Source: Macrotrachela quadricornifera
Lineage: Eukaryota > Rotifera > Eurotatoria > Philodinida > Philodinidae
Direction: 5' to 3'
DNA: 64,000 nucleotides
Assembly: GCA_022393335.1 (NCBI GenBank)
Contig: JAJEKB010020682.1
Location: 302,223 to 366,222, forward strand
Below are positions 11,182 through 23,442 of this stretch, piece by piece. The notes beneath the pieces were generated by a model that saw nothing but the letters and a program-made list of their open reading frames with translations, was not told the DNA's origin and made no database searches. The position numbers and the translations under genes are program-made. The number at the start of each line of letters is the position of its first letter. Position 1 is the first letter of the stretch.

Positions 11182-13548
11182 TCAAAATTGCGCGTATATC
11201 TCTCCATCACTGTCGCTCTCACATTTGTTAGGACTCAACAATGGACTAGGACATTTAGTTTCACGTGATGGTATCTCTAAAAGATAATGACGTTCAAATG
11301 CGGATAACGATTGTGAAGGATAATGAAGCTCAGGTTCGGATAACCCGTGTGGGCGATAATGAAGTTCAGGTTCGGGTGACCCTTTTGGAGGATAATGAAG
11401 CTCAGGTTTGGATAACATTTCTGGTCGATAATGAAGTTCAGGTCTGTACGGCATCCTATACGCTAGAGGTTCATCAAATTCAGGCCAATATGATTCAATT
11501 GAAGAACTTCTTCTTGATTTTGATAGCGATTCATTTCGTGATTTCCTATCGTTCAGATTTTTAATATTCTTTAACGTTGTAATAATATCTTGATGCTCGG
11601 GTGGAAGTAGTTTTTGTTTCATTGCTAATGATGCTTCGTAATATTCGAGTGCACGATCAACATCATTCGTCTTTTGATAAACTACTGCAATATTATTTAA
11701 TGTCATAGCTGTATTCATATGATCCCATGGTAAGAATTTTCTTTCAATTTCTAAAACTTTTTCAAAATATTTTAATCCAGTATCATATTGTTCTCGATTC
11801 GTATAGGAATTACCAATATTTGTTAAAACATCGGTGGTTTTTAAATGATCTTTACCATAATATTTTTCAAATATTTCCAATGCCTTTTGATATAACTCAA
11901 GTGATCGTTCATATTCTCCTCTTTTATGATAAATGAGACCAATATTCATTAGCGGACGTGCTGAATCTTTTTCACGTGACACTTGCGATTTCATCATTAA
12001 AGTGTAAGAATATTCATAGTTTTCAAGTGCCTTGTCATAATCTTTTTTATGATAATATGCAGTACCAATTAAATTGTAGATACGTGTAATATCTTCATCT
12101 TGTGATTTATTTAATAATAAATCTTGAAAGTATTTTAATGATTTATCATACGATCCCATATCTTGTAATAATTTACCAAAAATCAAAGTAGCACTTGTTT
12201 CCTCTTCTTCTTTTCTATTTAATTCAATATATTCTTTAGCAATATTTGTGCCTTCATTCGTTGCTCTCATGAGAACATACCACCATCCCTTGTCATGTTC
12301 TTCAACTTTAATGATTCTAAAGGTTGCTCCAATATCGAACAGTACTTCTTCTTCTTTTGGAAAATCACTATACTGACTTATATCAGTGAATATAACCGAC
12401 ATTCCTAATTCCGATGGTTTAAATTCAATTTCACAAAATACAGTAAAGACATTTGTACGTTTGGTTGATTTATTTGCAAAGTTTCGTGCAACCTCTTGCG
12501 AACGACTAGTTGATAAAAATCCATTTGTTGATATTAAATTTCCTTGATTTTGTTTCAACAGTAATACTTCGTCTTTTTCCATTTTTAATCCACGGTAGAG
12601 TCTAACAATATAATGTTCTTTACTTTTTCGCTTTTCATATTCACGTGCTAAATTCGACGATAAATCATTTATAAAAAATCGAAATATATGAAGTTGTTCG
12701 ATGTCTTCGGTTCTTAATGCTTTATTGACAAGTCTATAGAGAAATGTATCTCTCGTATACCATCGTATGGCTAATTTGTCTGATGTATAATCACGTTCAA
12801 ATTCATCAATAAATTGAAGTTCTTTTCGATTACCACGATAATAGTGTCGACAAAATTCGATTAATTGTTGTTTAGCATTACTGTATCTCGGTAGTCTCAT
12901 GATCATATCACGAAACATTTGAAACCATAGAAATTGTGCTGATTCTTTAGATAAATCACGTGTAGATTTTTCACCATGTTGATTATAGAATGAAAATGTT
13001 TCTCTTTGTTTTCCCAAAAGTTTAATATTTTCTTTAATCGCATCGATTAAACATGAACGTTCATTGTAAATACCAATAATTTTTGTAAATCTCTCTGATA
13101 CTAATAAATGTTGATATTTTTCTGGTTTAAGACAAAAAATAAATACGGAATCAACTGTTTGTAAATGATGAATTTCGCTTAGAATTTGTTCTGCACATCG
13201 TCCGGATGTAACAAAAAATATTTTTTCATCTTCAATTGACATAACATGTTTGACACACTCTTCTATAACACTATGAAAAACGATATAATTATTAATTTCG
13301 CGTAATGCATTCATTGTTCGTTGTGTATCATTATTTTTACCGATAGTAGTATCATACCATATCAGTGAGATTCCTTCGAGATTTTGTGCTGGTAATGTTG
13401 TCGAATGAGTCTTAGGAACAGTGCTTGAAGAAGAAGAAGAAAAGGTAGAGTAGAAGGTGCTCTTGCCAATGTGATGTTGCGAAGGATTGTCGTTGCTGTC
13501 TTTCTTTTTCAATGTTGTTGTGTTAAATTTATTTGTAAACTGTTTCAT
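11182..13548 (-). CDS. Arginine-type ADP-ribosyltransferase (R-S-ExE) with TPR repeats
   Basis: A single 788-residue frame. Residues about 57-178 resemble the receiver-like alpha/beta domain that precedes the transferase in rotifer proteins of this type. About 205-430 is a mono-ADP-ribosyltransferase fold. It carries the three R-S-E class landmarks: arginine in RLYRG (316-320), the STS motif (346-348) and a Glu triplet EEE (399-401) just before VLF. By family knowledge this class transfers ADP-ribose from NAD to arginine side chains. Five TPR units follow (about 450-483, 487-520, 531-564, 573-606, 616-649), of kinesin-light-chain type and likely for protein binding. A Ser/Arg-rich linker leads to PELHY-containing repeats (about 702-755). 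There is no signal peptide or membrane segment, so it is probably cytosolic. The target is unknown. Confidence 0.85.
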   Translation of the reverse strand: MKQFTNKFNTTTLKKKDSNDNPSQHHIGKSTFYSTFSSSSSSTVPKTHSTTLPAQNLEGISLIWYDTTIGKNNDTQRTMNALREINNYIVFHSVIEECVKHVMSIEDEKIFFVTSGRCAEQILSEIHHLQTVDSVFIFCLKPEKYQHLLVSERFTKIIGIYNERSCLIDAIKENIKLLGKQRETFSFYNQHGEKSTRDLSKESAQFLWFQMFRDMIMRLPRYSNAKQQLIEFCRHYYRGNRKELQFIDEFERDYTSDKLAIRWYTRDTFLYRLVNKALRTEDIEQLHIFRFFINDLSSNLAREYEKRKSKEHYIVRLYRGLKMEKDEVLLLKQNQGNLISTNGFLSTSRSQEVARNFANKSTKRTNVFTVFCEIEFKPSELGMSVIFTDISQYSDFPKEEEVLFDIGATFRIIKVEEHDKGWWYVLMRATNEGTNIAKEYIELNRKEEEETSATLIFGKLLQDMGSYDKSLKYFQDLLLNKSQDEDITRIYNLIGTAYYHKKDYDKALENYEYSYTLMMKSQVSREKDSARPLMNIGLIYHKRGEYERSLELYQKALEIFEKYYGKDHLKTTDVLTNIGNSYTNREQYDTGLKYFEKVLEIERKFLPWDHMNTAMTLNNIAVVYQKTNDVDRALEYYEASLAMKQKLLPPEHQDIITTLKNIKNLNDRKSRNESLSKSRRSSSIESYWPEFDEPLAYRMPYRPELHYRPEMLSKPELHYPPKGSPEPELHYRPHGLSEPELHYPSQSLSAFERHYLLEIPSRETKCPSPLLSPNKCESDSDGEIYAQF

Positions 13549-13631
13549 TGACTTATTTGCTTAGAGAAAAAAGTGTGCTGCGTGTTTTACTTTAAAAAGT
13601 TGTACAATAATACAATTATATGTTGTAGATA
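13549..13631. promoter_or_regulatory. Upstream flank of the ART-TPR gene
   Basis: Only about 80 bp separate the start codon at 13548 from the inverted-repeat element beginning near 13632. The native promoter must therefore be very short or be partly supplied by that element. No clear TATA box was identified. Confidence 0.3.
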
Positions 13632-14318
13632 GAGGGCTGGACAACATCCCCCAAAACCGAGAAATTGTTCCTTTTTCAGCAGAAATGGTTTACCCCCATA
13701 AAGTCAAGAAGAAATGCTTCATTAACACAACAGAAGAAATCAATCCTATGATATTCACCCTGAGCAAAATGTCTAGCAGAAATGAATATTTTATATTAGA
13801 AATGATAATAAAATAAGCAGAAATGAAATATCCATTTCTACCTTCATAAGCAGAAATGANNNNNNNNNNATCCATTTCTACCTTCATAAGCAGAAATGAA
13901 ATATCCATTTCTACCTGCATAAGCAGAAATGAAATATCCATTTCTACCTTCATATGCAGAAGTCAAAAAGACATAGTGAGAAATTCATCGATTGAATTTT
14001 TCATCCTAAGGAAACTATCTAGCAGAAATGAATATTTTCTATTGGAAATGAAAATAATTGAAGTGGAAATGAAACATCCATTCTTGCTTTCATAAGGTGA
14101 AATTGAAAAATTATTTTAGATATACATGTTTATTTAAGTGTATGTTTATATAGATATTCTTTTATTTTTTTCTTTCCTGCGCATAGTGTGATATTGTCTT
14201 TTAGATAGTATGGATATTTTTTTTGATCCATTTCTCCTTAATATATGTGACTTTTCGGGGGTGAACCATTTCTGCTGAATGTGGAACAATTTCCCTATTG
14301 ACTGGTCCAGTTGTCCAC
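13632..14318. mobile_element. Inverted-repeat element with internal ~34-bp satellite and sequence gap
   Basis: Outer arms match in reverse complement: AGCAGAAATGGTTTACCCCC at about 13679 corresponds to GGGGGTGAACCATTTCTGCT at about 14257, and a GAAATTGTTCC word lies further out on both sides. Flanks are similar (TGTTGTAGATA against TGTTGTGTAGATA), suggesting a duplicated target. Inside, the unit TATCCATTTCTACCTTCATA is tandemly repeated. Ten N bases (13860-13869) interrupt the array, so its true copy number is unknown. Short frames here are repeat translations. Confidence 0.6.
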
Positions 14319-15249
14319 TGTTGTGTAGATACACTTTTATTTTTAACGATAGACAAACAGAGATAAGTATATACGCATTTTATTATTTGTATCTATTATA
14401 TAAGAATAACAACTTATATTCAGAATAAAAAACAAAATCTTTGTGTTTTATTATCTTTTTTTCTTTTTGTCATTGCTATCAGTACTACGTAATACATTAC
14501 AACGCAAAATGAAAAAGAATACAAAAAACCCATCCAACGTCTTTTATTCTTTATTTTTCGTTGTTTATTACGTAGTAAAAAAGCGCAGAATAACTAGTTA
14601 CGCGTCGTCCATTGGGTCTCGCTTAGCTCAATTCTGAAAGAAGACGGAACATAGAACTCATTTCAAACACGTTTCATATTAAAACTTTTAGCGGAAATAT
14701 TACTTAACAGTATAAAGCCAATGATTAATTAGCTTAACTTTAGTTAAACTACATATTATATCAAATAGCATACAATAAGTATTTTGGAATAACTTTTAAA
14801 GTAATATTTATCTTACCTCATTTACAATAAAAACATCGACAAACTCATTCATTTTATTTCATCAAAACGAAACTTATATGCAATTCCCAAATGAGAGACA
14901 TTAGGAACTGACAGCATCGTAAAGATGTTCGCCATTATAACAATCAACACTTAGAAACCGAAATGCCCGTTCCAAAGGACATTGTAGTAATTGTGATACA
15001 GTACGTAATAAAGTTTCATATAACCCTTTCACCGCGATGTGGGCCACGCTATACTTTAAGAAGAAACTGTATAGAAAAGCGCTTTCTTTTGCCTTCTTGT
15101 TCGGCGAGACGTTAAACATAGTCTGTCATTTGCACTGTCTTTGGTATTCTTTAAGTCTTTTATTCCATAACATGATGCTTCTGATTAAAACATTCAAGAC
15201 AGAAAAATTTATCATAGTGAGGACAGAAGGTTTTTATTTTCTTTGCTGC
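14319..15249. other. Non-coding, nothing firmly recognised
   Basis: A 72-residue minus-strand frame at 14901-15119 lies just downstream of the piggyBac-like remnant. It could be an extension of that decayed element, but no domain is recognisable. Confidence 0.35.
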
Positions 15250-15570
15250 CCCATAGGTCACTTCTCTTGATTGTTGTTCTCTGTTTTTTTCATAGCAGCC
15301 AGCCTAGTGTCTGCAGCCATTGCACGCAGATCCTTCCATTTCTTTGAGCTTGTGATCAGTAAGTTTGCACTTCGTTTGGCTTGTTGAACGTTCTCTTAAA
15401 CCAGGTTTTAGAATCTCGTATAGCATACCAAGAAGTAAAGATCGTACAAGACTTTCACGAAACTGTAGCATCGTCATACGGCTTGTGTCATCATTTTCTT
15501 TGTAAATCAAACAAGCATTTACTGCTAACACCCCAAACATCATCTCAAATGCCATCTTTTGATACGGCTT
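15250..15570 (-). pseudogene. piggyBac-type transposase remnant (C-terminal part)
   Basis: The minus-strand frame 15304-15555 encodes a segment resembling the end of the piggyBac transposase domain. It has a hydrophobic helix with an N-A-C-L-I-Y-K pattern followed by M-x-x-x-x-F-R-E-x-L-V-R. A linker then leads to the start of a Cys-rich tail (CNGC near the end). Beyond the stop, shifted frames keep Cys pairs (SVLNVL region), as in the zinc-binding tail of this family, so the copy is frameshifted. No upstream catalytic domain is visible. The assignment is by pattern memory only. Confidence 0.5.
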
Positions 15571-16220
15571 TTTGGACTGTCAGAGGCATGTATAATACGT
15601 TGATAACTGAGCAGATAAATTTATACCTTGTTTTCCTTTATAGACATACATCCTTACTCTTCATGTGAATGAAACGAAAGAATGAAAGATAATACTATGA
15701 AAAGAACGTAGGAGACAAAGTTAGAAGTTTGCTTTGTTATTTCATTGTTACTGCACAATATGTTTACTAAAGAAAAAGACAGACTCGAATAACTATTCAG
15801 TCCTATGTAATAAAAGACCTGTCATGTGATGACACAAATAACAGAAAGAAAAACAAATATCTGCACATACACAAAATATCAATGAACGCATTTATCGAGC
15901 GTGATCATGCATGAAGATTAATATATTGCAGCTATTTTCCTCAGAAAACCGAATCGCGGTGAAAGGGATAAGAAGCATAGCGTTTTTTCGTGATAAGAAG
16001 GTCATGAAGAAAGAAAAGCAATCAATTATGCGTGACTCTCAAACAAAACAATGGCTCTTTAAACATTGATGACTTTTTATTACCACTTGTCAGTTTTGTT
16101 TATATGTAGCAACAACATGAGAATTTTGTTTTTCTAAGTGATATGGTGAGGCGTGTTATCAGACTATTGAGTGAACTCATTTGGCAAAGGCTACATCGAT
16201 CTACGAATATATTACGACAT
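15571..16220. other. Non-coding, nothing recognised
   Basis: No supported feature is present. It may hold the fully decayed 5' part of the piggyBac-like element. Confidence 0.35.
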
Positions 16221-16724
16221 CATAAAGAAAATGTCCCTTGGAAGGGACATTCGGTCACAGTAGTATAAAAGGGCATGTCTGTATAAGGTCAACTTTTTGG
16301 TCCAAGTTAGAATTTTGAAAAATTTCTAGCTATAAGTAATCAGACCATTATTGTGAGTGGAACACAATAGCTGGTTTGTTTCAAATTTTAAAAAAGATTT
16401 TTCGAAATTTCCGTACTTTTCTTCAGGGATCTCGAGAGGTTAGAATTACGTTCACTCGAAACCCATAAGGAGGAGTTAGGGAATTCCGAAGCACGAATCC
16501 GTGAATTTCCGGATGGAACCTGCAGGAAAAAGGACTGTTTCCGGCAGGAAAACACTAGAAGTCAATCGAAGTATTTTCCGGTTGGAATACTGCTTTCATG
16601 AAATCATCGGAATTATCTGCAACCGCCCGTTTTCAGGCCAGATAGTTCGACCTGGAGGGGATGAAACAAAAAAGTTGTCCTTATACGGACATGTCCTTTC
16701 CAAGGGACATTCTATTTCTTTATG
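16221..16724. mobile_element. MITE-like element, ~504 bp
   Basis: The left end CATAAAGAAAATGTCCCTTGG-like terminus matches, in reverse complement, the right end finishing TTCTTTATG at 16724. The arms then share GTCCGTATAAGG/GTCTGTATAAGG and AACTTTTTTG words over ~70 bp. The frame at 16501-16725 runs into the terminus and is not a gene. I could not define a target duplication. Confidence 0.6.
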
Positions 16725-19480
16725 AAAAAAAAAGATAATTTTTTTTTCATTATAATGTAACTATATTGAGGGTTCAGAAGCTCAATTTTAGTGATCAGCT
16801 ACATCTCGTGTCGGAAAAAATCTTCCTTAGTTTCTAAAGGTTAAATACTACAATGTAAATACAGTTTAATAAAAACTGAAGAATATCTATCAAATTTTAT
16901 CAGATGTTCATTCATTGAAGTAATAGCTCTGATATTGATCTCATTCCAGAAAGGTAGATCATTCAATACACAAAATAAAATTCTTAATTAAATTTTCGGT
17001 GCATTTTGTGTCAAATATACATTTCAAACATCTATTACAATACATAATTTTGTATAATAAATAAAAAAATATCTATCGTTTTGGTAGTACATGGCATAAG
17101 CTAGTACAGCTTTTATAAATAAGGAATGAGCAAGTTCCTGTAAATGTTCATGTTGAATTCATACGATTGAGGGTATGTCTGATATTCACAATGAAAGGAT
17201 TCAACTAATCCGAGAAATATTCTAAGAAATAAAAGAAGTAAATTTTCAATTTCAATCATTTAACATACTTTATTTCTCTCGATAACTTTTTCAAGTATTT
17301 TGTATGAATATAAATTTCTATTTATTTAATCGAGTAGGTTTAAGTTTACTATCACTGAATGATGGGACTAGGAAGAGCTTTTCTTGATGAAATTTTTAAA
17401 TTGTAAATTTTTTCAATGTTTTCGAAGAAAAGAAAATACAATAAATATTCCAACACAATTATTTCGAATTGGTCGATCCATTGTAAGCTCTGAGATTATA
17501 TGATCAATAGAATAAATTATGCATAAATAACGCTCGTCAACGGTGACTCGCTTAACCCTCGACTGAATTCATTCTATTTATTTTGAGAATCATTGTCAGG
17601 TGATTTATTTCAATAAGTATGATGCTATAGTCACCTCAATCTGAGCAAACTTATCATATTTTATGATTTCCAAAAGCAACACTATCAATTTCAAATTCGA
17701 AAAATACCAAGCATCCGCACTTTTTTCATCATAGATACCAATTTTGGCTTTTACGGAGTATTCATAAAGAACTGACATTAGTCGCTTGGGCTACAGTTGG
17801 CATACTTCTTTCCAAAAATATACTAGACTTCATCGAAAGTTGTACGCAAGAGGAGATCATATTAACCTTGCAAATGAATGATGGATTGCTTGTCAGAATC
17901 TCTAGAAAGCGTTACTTACGACTAGTGAATACCCTCATCCTATCTTCTTCTCAAACTAATTTTCTAACTATGTTACGATTAAACCAAATTAGTTCGCAAT
18001 TCATAAGAATCTGTAGATTTTTAATAGGATCACTCATAATCAGGAATCATAAAAAGCAAACGGAAAGAGAAGCAAAAACTTAAAGCAAAGAAAAAAATAC
18101 ACAAGCACAATTTATTGAAGAAATCCTGTGTGACGATAGAGATTTAGTTTTACATTTTATGAACGAAACCTTTCAAATATGTCCCTTTTTTCCAAAGGAA
18201 ACACATTGTCAGATTCCGTAAATCATGCAAACCGTTGTAAATTTCCCAAAACGTCTTTTTTGTTTTGAATGTCAGTCCTTCAAAGAAGCAGCTAGTCGTG
18301 CGTCGGGGCGCCATTCACGACTAGCCGCTCGATTATTTGTCTGTCTCATTCAGCGACTATTAGTTCGATTTCGTTCACCATCCAAGCAAGTCATGCCTGA
18401 CTATGTACGAACGGTTACGAGGTTTAGAATAGAACTTCAAACGCAAAGTTCAAAAACTAAGCCTATTTTACGCACTCTTTATGGTAAAGTACCTTCTGTT
18501 GAACTGAATGAAATACTGCTGTAGCCTTTGACTATTATTGCTTTTAAAACTATATTTATAACTGAATTTATATCAATTACTGTCCGTCATACATGCTCAG
18601 TTGATCCGAAAAATGTAGAAGCAGCTCAATTTATTAATTTTATGCTCATTTGCGAAATATTTCATGAGTAATAAATCATCTATGCCTGTTCGTTAGACTT
18701 CCGCTTATGAATTGACTCAGATACTGTGAAAAAAAATTATGATTTGTATATAAATAAGAGATGGTCTAAAAGTTGCGAAGCAATATATAGATAACTCTAC
18801 AGTGTGAATTTAGTTTATTTATGGATGATTACTACGATCAAATTTTCTAGATAAGTGCTTTTGTATATGTCTGAATGCACGATAAGTTGTCGAAGTCTAT
18901 TGTAGATTTATCGAATGCATTTACAGGAGAAGTTAAGCTAGCAGTTAAATAAATAATAAAAGAAAAACCAATTAGAAAATGATTAATCTGTCAAACAGCA
19001 AGAAATAAATAGTATATATCTCGACAACCAAGGAAAAATAACACTTCTATTCAAAATGCTGGGATAAAAGACACAAAGTTTGTGTGGAAATTGACTAATA
19101 TTAGAAAATAATTACAAATTTTCCAGCATTTTTTATTTAAGACATGTTGTATTGCTATAATCAACTGATAAAAGATGCAAAAGTTCTACATTTAAGTCTA
19201 TTAAGAACTGTGCTAAAAAGTTATTTATATACTCCTCTATCAGACTGACATTTAGCTTTCAAGAGAAAATTCTCTGATTCATAGGAAAATAATATACTTC
19301 TCGTTTAGCATATCGAAGTTCAAATTTCGTTGGTAGCTATCCACTATCCTTTCAATGTCGTCCTCTTTCTAAAAAAGTTGCATTATACTGAAATTTTTGA
19401 ATATCAGAATCTCAATGAAGTTTTTTCGAAATACCTGGTAGGTTTTCTACAGACCAGTTCTGAGATAATCCCTGTTGAAC
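16725..19480. other. Long non-coding stretch
   Basis: No convincing gene. Frames at 17868-18083 and 18225-18524 have no recognisable domain. The second overlaps a word (CACGACTAGCCGCTC, about 18317) that recurs in variant form at about 19527 and 20108, so it is probably repeat-derived. Confidence 0.4.
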
Positions 19481-21030
19481 TTCACAAACGAGCGACTAGT
19501 GATTCGTCGGTGCCCCTCCAGGGTGCCACTCACGACTGGATAATGAAAAGAATGCGTGCAAGTATACATGTAAGGGTACAAGCTTATTTTAGCCTTGATG
19601 ATCTTTTGACCTTCGCACAAACAATCAGACACACAACTTCTATTTAGTGTTTTTCCATATGATCCTCCTTTCAGTCAAGGAAATGCTTGCATCCTTGAGA
19701 AACACTATATATTATATTTTATAAGAACCCCACATGTCAAGCAAGTTTTGTATCTCTGACAAGGAGCATTGATTTGTCTTCTCATTTAGGATCTTAATCA
19801 GTATTGATTACTTTAATATTGATATAAACTTGCATCGAGTTGAAAGATTTTACTAACGATACCACATGTATTACTACAGTAGTACAGTCAAACTAGTAAC
19901 ACTAATAATTGTATATCCTTGGTTAAAAGGTCTTGGAAATCAAATCCTTTGAAGGCATTTAATACCTCACTGAAGTCTATCACTATGGCATATACTCGAT
20001 TCAAAAGTGAGGAGACAGTTAGGGGTGTTTCCTGGTAGATTTAATTCTACTTGAACAATCCCTAATTAGTCTCGAACACACTTAATTTTAATTAAAAATA
20101 AAAATGAACGACTAGCCGCTCCTCTGTACACTCCTACTTCTTCCTTTTTTGGAGCTTTCTCTATTCGATCTATCTCATTTATCCTTGCGATTCTTCAACT
20201 TTTCTGTACGATCAGTCTAGACACTCTCGCTGCATAATGTTATTTACATAACCCACTAAAAGATTTCTCAGTACCTAAACATCCAGCCTGAAACTAATGT
20301 AATTAGTCAAGAACTCGACATCAAAAATTCATCATTAGTTGAAATTTAGACCTAAAAAAGTGTAATTACAAAGCAGCGTAAGCTCGCGCAATTCTGATTC
20401 ATTGCATTTTCCGCGTAACAAAATCTCAAATGTCCTAAACTTAACATTGAAAATGTATATGATTGACTGACTTTTTCAGCTTCAACACTTTTATTAGTTG
20501 AAAGCACAACACCAAAAATTTTTCATGGATTCACTTCTTACTTCAAAAACTTTAACTGCTGAAGAAAGCGAGCCTGAAAATATCCGATTATATCAAACAC
20601 GAGTCCACCAAAAAAACTTGGTTCAAAGTTACGACATCAAAAAATTTTAATTGGATCCTTCTTCAGATTACGAAAAACGCTTTTGTAATCTTGCGCTTAT
20701 TTAACCTGCGCGCTATTACCTGGCACAAGTCAACATACCCACGAAATCCTATCAGTATTTTTCATATAACCTCACTTCGGTCGAAAGAAAAAATTTATTT
20801 CAAAAGCTCCCGAAACTAATAGTGCTATTTGATTCCACGACCCCGAAAACCTTTCGTGAAACCTTACAGGAGGCACATGTGGAAAAGGAATGCCTCTTAA
20901 TATTTTAAACAATGTTTTATTTGACCTTGATGTTCTTTTGACCCTGACATAAACATACATACATACACACACACACAAACTATTTTTTTTCATATGATCC
21001 TCCTTTTAGTCGAGGGAAAAATTCTAGTGA
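19481..21030. repeat. Dispersed repeat family, at least two copies
   Basis: Blocks at about 19585-19680 and 20915-21020 share a core GACCTTGATG...CTTTTGACC, a run rich in ACACAAAC, and an end CATATGATCCTCCTTT followed by AGTC(G/A)AGG. A third relative is at 10995-11090 and a half copy at about 20770. The dinucleotide-rich ACACAC tract at 20956-20980 belongs to the unit. Frames at 19330-19647 and 20772-20993 translate this repeat. Confidence 0.6.
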
Positions 21031-21393
21031 TTTATGAAACATTCTGTATATACCTAAAAGAAATGGATCGAATGTATGTTGTTATAATACGTGAAGGATA
21101 GAAATTCTTCTTCAAAACTAAAATATTTCGACACGTGCTCGCCACGAAACAAAATACACCATTTTTTCTCTTTCTTTCCTTCTTTACTTGACTATGATGA
21201 TAGATGTTAACTATTAATCGACGAAACATACAGCACTTTCTTTACGTTTTCACACCACGTGTAATATAACTGCGTATGATTATATAAAAATACGTAGTCT
21301 TTTATTCCTTCTTATTCTCAATAATGATGGGATATTGTAGGTTATATTAATTTAAAAGGTGAAAATTCTATATTTGTTCTAAGAATTTTTTAG

Positions 21394-23442
21394 ATGAAAT
21401 CGTCTTCTAGTCTATCAACATTAGAAATTCTTCCAGATGAAATCCTATTGGAAGTATGTAAATATCTATTATCTGTTGACATTCTTCAATCATTTGTCGG
21501 TCTAAACTCACGAATGACAAGTATGATTACTCAATATCGTCATCATGTTTCATTACATAAAGCAAATTTTACCCAATCTTCTTTTATATATAAAAATGTT
21601 TTTCCTCAAATTGGTACTCATATTCGATCGTTAATTATTGATTGTTGTTATTCTGTTCTACAAGATAGATTATTCATAAAATATTTTAATAAGACAATGT
21701 CAATTATATTTCCTCGTCTGGAAAAGATCAGTCTCATCTCATTTGAATATGAAGAATTAATTGATATTCTTAATATTTTACATGATTTAGATTATTTTAT
21801 AGAAATTCGTTTAAATAATCTATTCTCAGTTCCTACAGATAAAGAAAAAGTCGTTCTTCAAACATTAATGCAAGCTAATAACAATCAACTTACATCAATA
21901 ATAATCGATCATGAATCAAGTTATTTAAGTTTTAATAATACTGATTGTTATTTGAATATTCTACAATTAAAAATGAATATGCAATCTGTCAAAGAATTAC
22001 CATCTCTCTTCGCTGCTGTTCCTAATGTTCAGATATTAGATGTGACATTTACAGACAGTGATGATGTTCGTGTTGATTTTAATGACATGAATATTTCTCC
22101 TCTTCTTTATCTTACCGATTTTCGACTCAAATGTACTACACAATCATGGACTATCGAAGAGTTGTTGATAATACTTTGTCAATTGCCAATCGTACAATGT
22201 CTCTCACTTTTTCTTTGTACTAGAGACATAGTTTTTGTTGATGGTAACAAGCTTCTCTCCATGCTTCCGTCAACTGTACAACAATTTCACTATGCTACTT
22301 ATTATTTTTTGAACATGAAAGTTGATCAAGAAGAAACAATAATCGCTTCTTGGCCACGGTCACATCCAGTTACATGCATCGTTAGCAGAGATTACATATT
22401 CATTCACACAGTACCTTGGAATTTTTCATATGTGGTGCTTCCGCTTTCACTTGCTACAGCAATTTCTGTTCAGAAAAATGACATAACTGGATATGACAAA
22501 CAAGTAAAACAAATAGAAGTCACCATTGGTAGAAATTTCACCTTAAACAAATTATTGAGAATTATTGCTCAATGTCATCGACTAGAAAAAATCACCATTT
22601 TTATGGATAACAATGATGATAGTGCTCAAGGTATATAAATCTAACAGAGAAGTTCTGATCAGAATTTGTAAAGTGGATTGTCAGTTTTAGAATTTTCCCT
22701 TTTGCATGTTAGATAGAAAAATTGAGGTAGAATTTCTATTTCTCAGTTCTTAAATACTCCCAGAAACGTTAATGATCATTTGATTCTTTTATCAATATTT
22801 TATCTTTCAGAAGAACAACAACCAGTATCAAATCTTCCCAAATTATTTCGACTTGTTCAAGTAATTTTTTTTGGATCAATAGCGGTTAATCTCGACCATT
22901 TGTCTTTGATATTAATCGCTGCACCTAAACTCTTTCGCTTGGGTTTGCCATTTGATTGTCTAATGAAACTACTTGAAAACCAACAAATGTGTGATCTTCT
23001 TTGTCAACGAATTACATCACTATCCATCTACCGATCGACTGTTGAGTCTCCGGTACCACTCAGCGAAGAACATATACCAATCATTGCTTCTACTTTTACA
23101 CGCCTTCGTGATTTGTACGTTAATCTGATGCATTTATCATCGAAGACAGAAATAACATCAAGCGAAAACCTTTCTGAAGATTTGATTCAGCAATCTTTAC
23201 CTAACGAATCTTGTCAACATAAGTGTGAAAACGTAAAATTGCTTTCAGCAGAATCGACGTTATTGTGTATATTGACTGAATTCAAAGAGCATAAACTCAC
23301 TGCAGTTGCTATTAGTGGGCGATTTCATGAGCAAATAGAGATAAATCCAAAGCAATGGTTGCAAGAAAATACGATTCTTTGTACAGAACAATTCGATGCT
23401 GTTTATCATAAGGGCATAGATCAATTACTTATTTGGATGTAA
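21394..23442 (+). CDS. F-box protein, two exons, leucine-rich tail
   Basis: Exon 1 is 21394-22630 and exon 2 is 22811-23442, separated by a 180-nt GT-AG intron (donor GTATAT, acceptor TTTCAG). The junction falls after the first base of a Glu codon (CAA G / AA GAA), and the joined frame is 1869 nt, giving 622 residues. Without splicing, exon 1 stops after seven more bases. An F-box sits at about residues 9-52 (LEILPDEILLEVCKYL, then the SVDILQSF segment). The remainder has spaced leucine-rich strands (VQILDVTF, QCLSLFLC and similar), as in rotifer F-box families. By family role it is an SCF substrate receptor binding Skp1. The substrate is unknown. It is a different paralogue from the gene at 2490-4196. 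Confidence 0.85.

Noticed and set aside
11265..11564. 99-residue plus-strand frame with repeated DNEVQVR-like units
   Set aside because: It is the antisense shadow of the PELHY repeats of the ART-TPR gene.
13690..14095. Frames containing unknown residues with ISISTFISRNE-type repeats
   Set aside because: They translate the satellite through the N gap; not a protein.
18225..18524. 99-residue frame
   Set aside because: No domain, and it overlaps a word recurring at 19.5 and 20.1 kb, so it is probably repeat-derived.
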